The notes under the pieces are model-generated. The model saw only the letters and a program-made list of their open reading frames with translations, did no database searches and was not told the origin of the DNA. Shown here piece after piece: positions 27,501 to 38,965 of a stretch of DNA of 64,000 nucleotides. Position 1 is the stretch's first letter. Each line of letters begins with the position of its first letter. The stretch is from Lichenostomus cassidix (taxonomy: Eukaryota > Chordata > Aves > Passeriformes > Meliphagidae): the NCBI GenBank assembly GCA_008360975.2, contig CM039183.1:75965850-76029849 (forward strand), read 5' to 3'. Made by a program: the position numbers and the translations under genes.

Positions 27501-28540
27501 ATTGTAAAACAGCCAAACCTGCAACATTTGCCTTTAACCAGTGTCCCAGTCAGCCCCTTGGATCAGAGCAGTCAGTGCCCGAGGGCTGCTCTCACTGACT
27601 TTAGGAAGGGAAGGCTAATAACAACTGCATGGGATGGCATTGGTGCAAACCATGTCAGCTGTTGTGGGTACAACCTTTTGCAAGGGGTGTGACCTGTTTT
27701 CCCTTTTCTCGTGTACTAGCTTTATAAGAAAACATACTGCTAAAAAATCACAGGGGTTTAGAAACACTACAGAAGAAAAGTATTTCTTTTCTCCTTTAGA
27801 AGCTGCAATGTTTCAGGAGAACTTAAATGCTTGAGGATTACATTGTGGTGAGTGTTCACAAGACACCTTTTGAAGAATGTTATTAAAATCTTTCCTAGCC
27901 CTTTCTTTCGTGATTGCAGCTTTCTGTTTCATTTCCTATTTATGGAGGCCCATGCTTTCCTCAGGGCATCTTCTGGCCACTACTTACTGAAAGCTTCTTC
28001 TCTTCAGGGGAGAAAAAGAAAAGAGAGGAAGTGAGAGGCGAGGATTAAATTATACTCTGATATTTTCATGAAAAGAAAAGCAGACTATAATAAAAGTACT
28101 CTAATACAAACTTATGATCCCAGAAGAAAAATCTCAGAGTAAGGTGTTTTTGTGCATTTATGTACATATAAGCACTGCTGACAAACAGAGCAGATCCAAC
28201 TGTGGCTATGTCAGACAGCCTGTATGTCTGCTGGAACCATAAGATCCTCCCCTGACCTAATCTACATGAACACAGAATTACTAGAAGAAAGTAGAGCTGT
28301 TCAGAGACACCCCTGAAGAACCCAGCTGGCTGCACCAGCACTGTCCACAACATGCCAGTCAGTGAAGCCCAGGACAAGCTCCATTTTGTACCTTTTCCTA
28401 GAGCTGGGGCTAAACATTTCCATGTTTGAGGTGAAACCAACATAACATGTTGTCTCTGCTCTCATTGTCCTCCTGTCAGCTGACAATTTTCCATCATTAC
28501 TGCAGAAGCACAGCAAGTTGGACTGGGAAGGACAGGATGA
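24531..28540. other. Intergenic, no gene recognised
   Basis: The longest frame is 165 codons on the minus strand (25586-26083), with overlapping frames on the plus strand at 25291-25922. None shows a known domain, and frames on both strands overlap, as expected for chance frames in GC-richer sequence. No repeat recognised. Confidence 0.6.
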
Positions 28541-29165
28541 AATCACCTACTCCAGTTCTTCTCAGCCTTGGGTGCATTAGGAAAAGCATTGCCAGCAGGT
28601 CAGAGGAGGTGATCCCACCCCTCTACTCGGCCCTGGTGAGGTCACATCTGGAGTGCTGTGTCCAGTTCTGGGCTCTTCAGGACAAAAGAGACATGGAGCT
28701 CCTGGAGTGGGTCCTGGCGTGGGTCTAGTGGAGGGCAACAAACATGATTAAGGACCTGGATCATCGCTCTTACAAGGAAAGGCTGAGGGAGCAAGGCCTG
28801 TTCAGCCTCGAGACAAGATAACTAAAAGGGGACCTCATCAGTCTGTAGGTACCTGAAGGAGGCTGCCAAGAGGATGGAGCCAGGCTTTTCTTGATGGTGC
28901 CAAGCAACAGGACAAGAGACAACCGGCAGAAACTGATGCACAGGAAGTTCCACGTGAATATGAGGAAGAACTTCACACTGGAACAAGAAGACTACACACT
29001 GGAACAGACTGGCCAGAGAAGCTGTGGAGTCTCTCACTGGAGACATTCAAAGACCATCTGGATGCAATCCTATACCATGTGCTCTAGGATGACTTGAACA
29101 GCGAGGTTAAACCAGATGACCCACTGTGATCCCTTCTAACCTCATCCATTCTGTGATTCCTTGAA
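28541..29165 (+). mobile_element. CR1 LINE, 5'-truncated, 3' end present
   Basis: A clear avian CR1 tail. The end of ORF2 reads as the CR1 block around '[35 protein letters not shown]', which matches the family's '[35 protein letters not shown]' pattern. The post-RT and 3' UTR segments follow in the normal order ('GACCTCATCA', 'GAGGATGGAGCCAG', 'AGGAAGTTCCA.....ATGAGGAAGAACTTC', 'TGGAGACATTCAAA'). The element ends near CATTCTGTGATTCC, the expected terminal short repeat. It carries stops and an internal partial duplication of CACACTGGAACA (about 28975-29010). This is the youngest-looking transposon in the window and the best evidence for an avian source. Confidence 0.93.
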
Positions 29166-30234
29166 CTGTGGGCCTTAAAATGTTTCCTGTGATGGCAAGG
29201 TCTTCTGAGGTTAGGAGGTGGCATGGGTGAATCCATGTGGCTTTTGAGCATAACCTGACATCACACCTAAGGCAAACTGTCACCAAAATGAGCAGTCCTT
29301 AACCTCATCATCATCCCCATGAGTTACTCATGTCGTCTTTTCTTCAGGGTGCTGGCATTCATATGAGGTCAGGATTCTTCAGAACAGCAGCTGAACCAGC
29401 AGGGAGCAACACACCTTTTCTTCTGGAGTTAGTTTTCCTGGCCAGGTCAAGGCAGGGTCAGGCCAGCCAAATGCACATGGTGGCAGTGCAGGAAGCTGTA
29501 GGACCACAAAGAGCCAGAGGCAGCAGGGTATTTTAAAGACATTGGCTGTATCATCTTTGTTATTATAACACTGAGCTTTGGCTTGCATGGATGGCCCTCA
29601 GGCCAGCCTTTGAAAACCACTGTGCTCCCTGGTCTGAATCAGACAGGTTCGTGCTTCACAGATAGTTGTCAAACCTTTTTTATAAGTTTATTTAAACTTC
29701 CACCTATAAAGTTTATCATCACTTAAAAGTTATATTTGTTTTGCTCCTTAACATTCCTTATAACAATAATAAATTTTGTCCTGTATATAAGCCTTATGCA
29801 GCCTCAATAATGTGAGCAAAATAAGGTCCAAAACTTAAATTAAGCCTTGGTACAGGCCCAATGCAGGAGAAATACCAATTTCCTGCAATGTCTGTGGCCA
29901 CCACTGCAGACAAGCATTGCAGGAAGCAACTGGGGGTAATATTCAGATGTTCCCTACAGCAAACTTCTGCCCTTGGTGCAGAGCCCTGATTTACCAACCT
30001 GGCTCTCAACCCTCATGACACCCAAGAGCTGCATCCCTCCTCACCCTGCCTCCATCCCAGCTCTGGCTGATCTCAGCTGTGGGGCTCAGCCTCCTCCCTC
30101 CCAAAGCCAGAAACTGTTGTATCACCATAGACATTCTGAGAGCAGTGGGATAAAGATGCATCATTCAGAAAGGCAAATGATCTCATCCTAGTGACATGAA
30201 GCAGTGTCTAGGCCATCACCATTGTGGTAAGCTA
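29166..30234. other. Intergenic, no gene recognised
   Basis: Short chance frames only. No repeat or regulatory feature that I can support. Confidence 0.6.
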
Positions 30235-31060
30235 TTTCAATACCTATTTACCACCACTGCTAGGAAGGTGCTTCTATTTCAAGGTTGAATTCATTTAACT
30301 TCAGCTTACAGATATTGGATCTTGTTATTTTTTATATACGGCATTAAAATATCACCCTAGGTCTCATTTCTCTGTGTAAATATCTATAAACACAGATCAA
30401 GTCACCTCTCAGCCTGCATAAGCTTTGTCTTTGGGGTTTGCCTTCCAGCCCATAGGTCATCTCTGTAGCTGTCCTTTGAATTCCCTGCAGTATTTCACAT
30501 CTTCCTTGAAGCATGAAAATGAGAAGTGGACAAAGTATAGTAATAGCTGTCATTAATTCAAAATCACTTTCCATCTTTTACTTCACATTCCTTTATTATA
30601 CATCTATGGGTTGCATTGGCCAATTTTTCCCACCACACTGCATTAAGTGCTTTTGTTTTGGTAATTATTTGCAATGACCCCTGTGTCCTTCTGCTCAGTA
30701 CCACTTTCCAAGAAAGGGTTCTTCATTCTGTGCAAGTTTTTCAATCAGAAGATAATGTGGTATGAAGTCAAATGGCTTTGAGAAGTATAAGCATAGATAT
30801 CGATGCAGAGCTACAGGCCAGTAACCCTATCAAAAAAGGGCAAGAAGTTTGTGTGATGAGACATACCATACCTGAAACCATACAGACTTACATTTGCTAT
30901 CATTTTGGATGTAACTAGAGCTTGGTTTATTGTTTGTAGAGTCCTGAATTCACTCTTTTAATATTTTGACCAGAGTCTCCCTGGAATTATACTGCTCATG
31001 CCCTGCCTACATATCCAGTTTTTTCAAGATCTGAGCACCTTGACTCTCTCCTTTCATCCT
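30235..31060 (-). mobile_element. CR1-superfamily LINE: reverse-transcriptase fragment and 3' tail
   Basis: On the minus strand, 30812-30858 encodes HHTNFLPFFDRVTGL and 30750-30799 encodes YLCLYFSKPFDFIPH. The second is a good copy of the 'VYLDFSKAFDTVPH' reverse-transcriptase motif, and the first of the 'HxTNLLxFFxxVT' block just ahead of it. A frameshift separates them. Nearer the element's 3' end, 30350-30720 follows the CR1-type tail in antisense: the recognisable antisense blocks are 'ATAAACACAGATCAAGTCACCTC', the 'AGTGGACAAAGTAT' region, and 'CATCTATGGGTTGCATTGGCC'. The central palm with the FADD box is missing, so there is an internal deletion. It probably belongs with the pieces at 31.57-31.79 and 32.15-32.79 kb as one insertion. 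Confidence 0.75.
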
Positions 31061-31569
31061 CTTGGCTATGCATAATCTGAATAGGCTGATTTAAAATTTT
31101 GATCTTTAGCAGATGCTGCTTCATGCACCTTTTTCTGTACTTCAGAGGTTTCTACTCCTGGCTCTAACTTCATCTGAGCTGGATATATCCCCCTGCTCCA
31201 CCCAACCTACAACACAAAAATCTCTTTGAAAATGTCTGCCTTTTTGAGATCAAATTCACACACCCACCATCTGCAAGCACCAGTAGAGCCTTACCTGACT
31301 TAGAATTTTTTTTCTTAATGTGAAAAAAACCACCTTCTTATTGCCTTTAGGCATTTAGTCCCAAGCTATGTAAGTGACTCCTTCAGCTCTCCCCATCACT
31401 GGGCATTATTTACAGTTTTTAGCTTCACTGTTCATCCACCCTTTCAGCCTGGAAATCTTTCCAGCAGCACAAAATCCCCATGTGACTGCAGAACCAAGGC
31501 TGAGGGATGCCATTAGGACAGCATGAAACAATCCTCAGTTTGAGGTAATGGTTCCTGTATTACAAATCA

Positions 31570-31790
31570 GTTATGTCAGTAAGAGGCTTGAGTTTCTGGA
31601 AAACTCTCCCTTTTGAAGTTCCAAATATGCATGATAGATGTTGGTACTTTCTTTACAAGGTCAATGAAACCAAGCTGATTTCACTGATGCAAGCACAGCT
31701 GCCAATTTTTAGGTCAGTGATGATCTCATCTTCTTCAAGCAGAATGAGAACCAGTATGCAGAGTTGTCATATGTTCTCCTGATACCCGCA
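31570..31790 (-). mobile_element. CR1-superfamily LINE: end of the ORF2 endonuclease domain
   Basis: Minus-strand translations give DLKIGSCACISE at 31680-31719, similar to the endonuclease block 'DVKIGGSLGCSDHE'. Farther along, WNFKRESF at 31600-31623 is similar to 'LDFRRANF', the linker that follows the endonuclease in CR1 elements. The Ser-Asp-His signature is lost. Order and spacing agree with a minus-strand LINE whose RT lies at 30.2-31.1 kb. On its own the match would be weak; its position between ORF1-like and RT-like pieces supports it. Confidence 0.55.
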
Positions 31791-32149
31791 CGGCTACTGC
31801 AGCACCAAGGTCAATACTAATTTAATCTGCTTTTGTGACTGCAGTGAAGCCACAGCACTTCTGCATTAAGAAATCATTCGTCATTTCTGGAAACTCAGGA
31901 AATGTTGCTACTGGCCAAAGGAGTCTAGTTGCTGTGCCCTGAGAGAAAGAGGGGTGTGATAATGCGGTTTTACTTCACATTATATAGAAAGATCAAGAGC
32001 ACGTAAGATTAGATGCACTTTAATAAATGTTCACTAACACCCACATCTCTTTAATTCATTGCTTGAAAGTGTAGCCTATAACCTTTCAGAGAGGCTGGTT
32101 AGGATCTGTAATGGTCTGAAAAGTACCAATGTTCTTAATGGACAGTGCC

Positions 32150-32790
32150 TTAGGTGAAGCTAATGTCACTAGTGCAGATCCCCACCACATATATCAACCT
32201 GGGATGCCTGATGTGAGTGTCCTTTATTATTGTGATGTTGCCCTTCACTTCTGGAAAGCAGAAAACTGCTGTGGGATCCACCTGTGCCTCCAAGAGCCAT
32301 ATGCACTGCCAGCCCCTTGGGATTGATGACTCTGCATCTTCTGTCTTGACTGGGACCAGCTGGAAGGCCCTTATGGGCTTTTCTGAGGTTTCTCTGGCTT
32401 TAGACAAGCAGTATGTCTCAGTTTCCCACTCCACCACCTGTGTGTCCCTTCCTCCAGTTGGTTCTTGCAGGTTCTTTGTTCCAATGTCTGACTCAGCACC
32501 TGGTGGTGACTCGACACCTCCAGATGAGACAACAACATCCCAGTTCTCCTGCTTCTGACCATGACAAATTTCCAGCCTTTCTCTTTGTTTCTTGTGTTCC
32601 CTGGGCAACTTATCTCCATTGCCAAAGTTTGAAAGGTTTGCCATAATACTGGCCAGATCAAGGAAACTTTTCAGAAGAGTGTTGGTATTTCTGGCCTTTC
32701 ATAAAATGATCAGCTTTTTCTTAAGACCTTTAACCTCTCTCTGTAGATCTTGTAGCTCCCACTTCAAGATCACCAAGAAACAAATATGAT
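32150..32790 (-). pseudogene. CR1-superfamily ORF1 remnant (coiled coil plus esterase-like domain)
   Basis: The minus strand first encodes a short leucine-heptad segment at about 32705-32785 (LKWELQDLQREVKGLKKKL, hydrophobic residues spaced 4-3-4-3-4), ended by a stop. A shifted frame then stays open for 164 codons (32644 to 32150). Residues 105-111 of that frame read ESSIPRG and residues 150-160 read LIYVVGICTSD. These align in order and spacing with the GDSxxRG and 'LxxHVGTND' blocks of the SGNH-type esterase in CR1 ORF1. The serine is kept, while Gly and Asp of the first block and Gly-Thr-Asn of the second are changed. This is probably the 5' part of the LINE continuing at 31.8-30.2 kb. 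The frame ends before the block carrying the catalytic His. Non-LINE origin is possible but less likely. Confidence 0.65.
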
Positions 32791-33374
32791 GTGGTAGAGG
32801 TAAAGGAACTCTTCCCATCCTGATCACTGCATTTGTAGAAGAAAACTCTCAAGCTGACATAGAAAAACCTCCTATGTGTTCTGTATCTTTTTTCAAGACT
32901 TGTTTGTTCAAATAAACACTTCTACATTCTGAGTACAAGTGCTTCCACTTCTAAAAGATATACAAGAAGCCTTAGCAGTGTTTGGTAATAATAGAGAGTG
33001 AGCAATTGATACTATTAAGGCTCTATTAGAAAAAAAGTTTTGAAAGGGATTAAAAGATAATTATAATGAGGATTAAGAAAACAAATAATATTTTTCCTTC
33101 ACCTTTTAAAATCCAATGCTTAACTCTCCAGAAAGAAAAAAAAGCAAACAAAAGACATTTATACTGTATATAAGCTTAGCTATGAAAAATATGCCTACCT
33201 TATTTTTATGGTATTTCAGCTTTTGTTCTGTAGCTTTCAGTTTGTTTTTTTAACTACAAAGACAAGCTTTCTAGTGTTGTTCAGTTCATAAATGTACTTT
33301 ATGTCATTATGATCCACAAACCAAAGAACTCACATAGCTGGGTCTTTGATTGTACAATAACTGGAAAGCACTGT

Positions 33375-33490
33375 GGGCCTTGTTCTGCTCTTACAGCTTA
33401 ATCAGTGCAGTAATAGGACCTAATTCTGCTCCCATTCAAGTCAACTGGTTTTTCACTATTAACTTTTATGGAGTAAGGTCAGAAAATATA
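33375..33490. mobile_element. Palindromic DNA-transposon-like (MITE) remnant
   Basis: The segment beginning CCTAATTCTGCTCCCATTC, followed by AAGTCAACTGG and then CTATTAACTTTTATGGAG and AAGGTCAG, matches a palindromic amniote repeat. In that repeat 'GATTCTGCTCCCATTGAAGTCAATGG' is followed by its own imperfect reverse complement. The two arms pair partially here. The repeat type is common in turtle, crocodile and bird DNA and is thought to be a non-autonomous DNA transposon. Identification is from memory of the pattern. Confidence 0.5.
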
Positions 33491-34639
33491 TTGCATGAAA
33501 TTAAATACCTGACAGGTTGGGCGCTGTTTTCTTTTTTTTCCCCCCTCTTCTTAAAGGGCTAATTCTTCACACTGAATTGCTGGGAGCTACAATGGAAATG
33601 GGGAATGAGTTTCTTCAACCTTTCCTGGCAGTGCCATGGTTTTGATCTGTATTACAAAGGATAACTGAACATGAAGAGACCTGGTGGCTTTGAAAACCAG
33701 CCCCAGAGTGGCTGTGAACATATTTTGCCCCACATCCCACCCACTTTCAGTCCATACAGCTGCCTCACAAACAGTTTGCTCTTGGACTGTTTGGATGCAC
33801 CTGGGAGCATCCCAGCCCACAGAGCAGGCTCAGGCAAGCACAATCCCTGCAGCTGCTGTAGAGAGCACACCTTGAGCCCAGGCAGACACTGTGCTTACAG
33901 ACTCTCAGTATGGAAAACAGTCAAGTCTGCTCTTGAGGGTGGTGTTGGCATAGTCAATATTGTCTCTAGAGATTTCTGAAGATCTCTGAGCGCTCTCTGT
34001 GACCCAGTTCAGCTTCTGTTGCACCGCTGTTTGCCCATAGCATTACCCTGGTGTGGGTGGAAAGAAAAACATGTTGTCTGCCAGGTACAGCTGTCTGAAA
34101 GGGCTAGGTCCTCCCTGCTCTGAGAGGAGCATGCCTGCATACTTATAGGAGAGGCCATAAGGAGAGGAGTAGAGCTGGGCTGTGCAGCAATTAAGGGCTA
34201 AAGCTGCAGCTAGCACAGATCAGCCATGCTCTGGGGATGTTAGTGATGCTACCTCACCTTTGCCAGCTGAGGATTTGGCTTTTGGCATCCTTCTTGTCCA
34301 TCAGAAAGGCACAAAATGCAACATAGCTGTGAGCAAAAGAATAGCAAAGGTTTTTGTTAGCAGCAAGGGTTAGAGAGCTGTATCAGTTTCTTCAATCACT
34401 GACGGAGTCCCTGCTGCTGGCCTCATCACCTGCCTGTTTCAGGCAATCTCTTCTCTAGGCTGCCTTAGCCATCTGGTAAGATTACAAACAGAACAAAGCA
34501 GCAGCAAAGAAGAAGAAGAAGGAGTAGGGGCAGGGGGAGCTCGTTCATCCTGCCTCCCCCCTATGCCTCCTTTTCATCCTCTGAATGTGTAAATCCTGGC
34601 TGTGGCCAGGCTCCTAACAAACTGTGTGTGCAGAGGTAG

Positions 34640-34880
34640 CCAAGGCTATTTGATTCAGCTCTATTGGAAATCTGATTTCTCATTGGTCTTACACAAAGGT
34701 CTATTAATTAGGGCTGATAGAGCTTAGTAAAAAAATCTGCTTGGCTAGCAAGGGCACTCTCTCGTTTGCTTGCGCTTTTCTTAGATCTTGCCAAGATCTC
34801 AAAAATAGAGGGAGCTTAATTACAGTCAGTGGATTAATCTCCAAGGGAAAGAAATTGTAATTAGCTCTTTGAAATGTGCC
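34640..34880. promoter_or_regulatory. Candidate enhancer: cluster of homeodomain sites
   Basis: Within about 160 bp there are ATTAATTA (34703-34710), TTAATTA (34816-34822), the inverted pair GATTAATC inside GGATTAATCT (34831-34840) and TAATTAG (34858-34864). A near-perfect inverted repeat, AGATCTTG-C-CAAGATCT, lies between them at 34783-34799. There is no transposon signature and no coding potential. The enhancer role is inferred from motif density. Confidence 0.35.
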
Positions 34881-37800
34881 ACTTTTTCTTCTGGGCTTTC
34901 AGAGTTTGTCATTGTGTCTGTCTGTCCTTCTGTAGGACTAGAAGAAAGGTGATTCTGCATAGCTTTTATTCTCATTTTTCACCCCAAGCCAGAGATGCAA
35001 ATGGCAGCCTGACTCCATAAATATTTCCAGTTGATTATAAATAAATTCTTGTTTCCTCAGTTTTTTTCTCTTAAGTCCTGCTTGCTGCTTCCCTTGGAGC
35101 AATTCTCTGAAGCAGTGGTCACTTTGGGTCCTGCAGCCAAGGCTGCAAAGGGCTTTTGGTGGCTTTTTGGACTTGTTCTCCCCTTCATGAGAGGAACAAG
35201 GAAAGCCTGAGATTTGACTGTGCCATTTTGAGCAGTGCATGTGATGGCATGAGTTGTAACTGCTCGTCAGTGATCGATGGGAAGGCAATAAACCCAGTGC
35301 CTCGTAGTCTATCATTTATGTTCATGTTCAAGTAGGTTTGAAGGTGAACAGGGGTGTTGGGGAGAAAATCTAAAGCCAGAACAAGGCATTGCAAGAGATT
35401 TCGGTGAATTCCCATTTCTCACGCATGGGAATTAGGCACAGGTTTAAAAATCACCTTGATAAATGAGAACATGTCCAGCAAAGACACACCAAGCACTCTG
35501 ATTTATAACAGTCATTGCATGCAGTTATGTTCCTGATATACAGTGCCTTTGCTGTTGACTTTGCATATATGTAAGCTGATTTTCCAGACATGTACATTGG
35601 GGTACATCACACTTTGGCAGGCGAGACCAAGCCCTTTATGTGTACACACTGGCAGTGTATCAAGGAGAAGAATAAAAAGAGAAAATTAAATACTGTCCTG
35701 TGGGGGAGAGAGCATGGAAGGATCCTCCAAGATGTATATCCCTTAATCCTTCTGCCTAGTATTTCATCATTCCTCAACAGTGCAGTAAAGCTATCCCTTC
35801 ATTAAAACTCTCAGTCCTAGGGAAGGTGACCCAAACTCCCCTTCCATCCATTTGAATCTTGCTCTGACAGCCAGTGACTTGTTAATTATTAATATGAAAT
35901 ATTTGATGGTACATACGGCAGCTGAACCCAGTTTAATGTATGCTCAGGGCGACTCTCTGAAGCTGAAATCAGCCATTCTGATGCTTTGGATTTTTCTACT
36001 GAAGTTTTGCCTTTTGCTTCCTCTTTTACTTCCCTGTCTTTCTTTCTTGTGCCTTTGTGCCTTCATGCTGAGTGTCTTCTTTCATCTCAGCGATGAACTT
36101 ACAGGTTTGCATTTCGATTCCATTCCTTTATGTACTGATCATGCTTAATGGGAAAAAAAAAACCAAAAAAACAGGACACAAGCCATGGCTTCATCCAATC
36201 CCCAGAAACCCTATTTCTTTCTTCCATCTGAAATGGTCAGCCCATCCAGCAATCCACACTTTGAAACACTGCTCATCTCTGCATACCCCTGGAGTCTGAG
36301 CTGTGCTATTAGCCTCATCTGTGAGATCACATCACCCAGAGTCAAACATGTGCTACATGTGGTAAATATAGGCTTTAGAAGATTTATCTTCTGTCTTAGG
36401 GCATGCTTTTAGGATGCAAATCTCCTCTTTAGAATGATTTGCTCACTATGAGGTTATGACTTGCTACCTGTGTGCTTTGTCCACACACACCTTGCAGTGG
36501 TCATAACTACCTGCCCACCCTGGGTGCAGCCATTCTGTTACTTATAGAATCTGTTGTTATATCATTCAAAACAGAGAGATAATATCTGTTTGATTCCCAT
36601 GCAAGCTCTGTAGCACTGATTTTTCAAAATAATTTTCCTTTATTAGGCCAGGTCACATTTGGCTACCCCACTTCTGTCTTTTTGTTTGGGCAGCATCTTC
36701 TGTGCTGATCAAGAGAATCCACTTTAGTTAATGCTCCCCTGCCCTCACTTGCAGCAAATATTTTTATCCACTTTTTTGCATTTTGCACTTTTGAGAGTCA
36801 TGAGCCATGACAATAAACGAATGCTGAGCCAACACTGTCCTGAATCCAAGCTTAGCCCTGGAGAAAATCCCCCTCCTTACTGGCAGGAGCAAACCCCAAA
36901 GCACCCCAGTAATATTTCCCTCCTAACATGAGAGTCAGCTCAGTTAAAGCCTCTTTGAAAACCTGGCCACCAGGCCATTCAGGAAAGTAGAAACCAGCAC
37001 AGCTACTTCCAAATAGTGATAATATCAAGTATAGCAAAGACACTGGAACCTGGAAAAGCCTGATTGTTCTTTCTTACTTACTATACCACCAGTACTCATT
37101 TTATGATCACCAGAATACACACAGTAGTTAAATGCTTATTATATTACATCCATCCCTTTCCAGGGGAAACATGAGCATGTATTTAACCAATATTCTATTG
37201 CCTGCTGTAATTCCAGTTCATGTTAGGGACTTAGCAAGCAGCACATAGCAGAAGCAACAAGCCCCAGTCCTTGTTCCTCCTCTGTTCATCCAGCAGGCGC
37301 ACTAAATTATGCACGTTGTTTTTCCTGAAGAATCTGTTTAAGCAGCATCATAAACCAGCAGTATTTGCATCGCCGAGACAACCTTTGTTCTACTTAGCAC
37401 AAAGTAATACTCAGTATCTGCATGCAAAAGCAGAAGGGAAGGTGATTTGGAAAGTATTTTGGAAGAGTTTAGAAAGCAGGATTGAGATTTTATTATTATT
37501 ATTATTGGAAATGTGAATGTTTTCTATCACATTAACTGACTTTACAGCAATTTATTTTGCTGCTATCATAAAGGGAGGTAATGAACCATGAAGTTTCTTC
37601 AGGAAATTGTCAGCATCTGCCTGCAAATAATTTTCAAACACGTGAGCCATGAAGGAAGAACACAGTGATTCAAAGAAAATTGCTTGTCCTCATCCTAAAG
37701 GAAAACCAGTCAGTGTCATTGGTGTTGGACACATTCAGGAGAAGGATCTAGTTTAAAGACATGTCAGTGGTATGTAGCAATGGAAAATTTAGATGCATGT

Positions 37801-38789
37801 TAGTCATCTCACAGATAAGATTATCTCCTTTGAAAGCATATGTTTCCGCAGCTGGATAATCATAGTGAAAGGATAATCAATAAAATGAGAAGAAATTCAA
37901 CAACCTGCTTTTTATTCTCTTAGGGATCTCACTTTTAAAAACAATTACCTCTCTGTTATCTGTGACACCTCCTTTGTTCCTCACGGTAGGTGCCTAACAC
38001 TAAATCAAGACCAAAACCCATACCTAATCAAAGATAATAGGAAATTTAAAAGATTTCCTTATCAGTTCCAAACACATATGGCATCAAGTAGTAGTTATCT
38101 CGGATTAGGAAGCTTTCTGGGTGTGATTCACAGATAGAATTTACCTCATATCTCTCCAGCTTTGGTGACAAACATGGTACTGAAGAATAAAGCAACATCC
38201 TCAGATTGTGATATGCTGGAAATCTGTGGTAAATGGATTCTCCATGCCTATAGACTTGTGTGGTCATTTATGGTGCAAGAGGAATATAAAATGTAACCAG
38301 CTATATGTGAAGCACTTTATTCACACCATTAGTGGGTGTAATTGACTGTGCAACGTACCTGGCAGAGAAAAGTCAAGCTCATGTATGTTTTAATCTTTAA
38401 AAGTTTCCCAGTGATAGAAAAGTACATTTTCTCTATTCAAGCTTTCATTTTATACAGTTAGGACATCTATCATTTCCTCTCTTGGGTCTTTTCTTCCTTG
38501 ATGTAGTAAGAAAAAAGGGGGTTTCATCTTTTTTTCCCTTTTCTGACACATTATCATTAAAAATATCTCAGACCTTGCTATGACTTCACATAAAACTTGT
38601 CATTAATATTTCTCTGACTAGGAAAAAGCCAGTGTTTGTCTTTTTAGCAGGTTCACTGGCCAGAGAAATGTCTCACTAAACTCATCACAAGCAGAGTTAG
38701 AATTCATTGATTTACTCATTTTCCCCTGTGCTTATCACTTTAACAGCTGAGCATTTCATAACTTTTGAATGGATTTGTCTCTGAAATAG

Positions 38790-38965
38790 ATTGGTGAGGT
38801 AAAGAAATTTTATTTACTTCCATTTTAGTGGTGAAGAACTGAGGCAATGAGAGACTAAGTGACTTGTCACAGGTCGCAAAGGAATCCAATAATGTATCCA
38901 GGAACAAAGACCAGACCTCTTTAATATCAGTCCAGTGCCCTAGTCACAAGAACATCTTTCTTCTC
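38790..38965 (+). mobile_element. MIR-type (amniote CORE) SINE remnant
   Basis: The CORE-SINE order is clear: a CCATTTTAGTGGTGAAGAACTG segment (cf. 'CCATTTTACAGATGGGGAAACTG'), then AGACTAAGTGACTTGTCACAGGTC (cf. 'AGATTAAGTGACTTGCCCAAGGTC'), then a GAACAAAGACCAGACCTC region. It closes with CAGTCCAGTGCCCTAGTCAC, which fits the amniote MIR ending 'CAGTCCAGTGCCCTAACCAC'. Divergence is high, as expected for an element inherited from early amniotes. The 5' tRNA-derived promoter part is not recognisable. Confidence 0.85.

Larger units (their letters stand above)
32791..38789. other. Intergenic, no gene recognised
   Basis: Short chance frames only. It contains the palindromic transposon-like remnant at 33.4 kb and the homeodomain-site cluster at 34.6-34.9 kb (both listed), a GAAGAA run at about 34507-34521 and an (ATT)n run at about 37489-37506. 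Confidence 0.65.
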
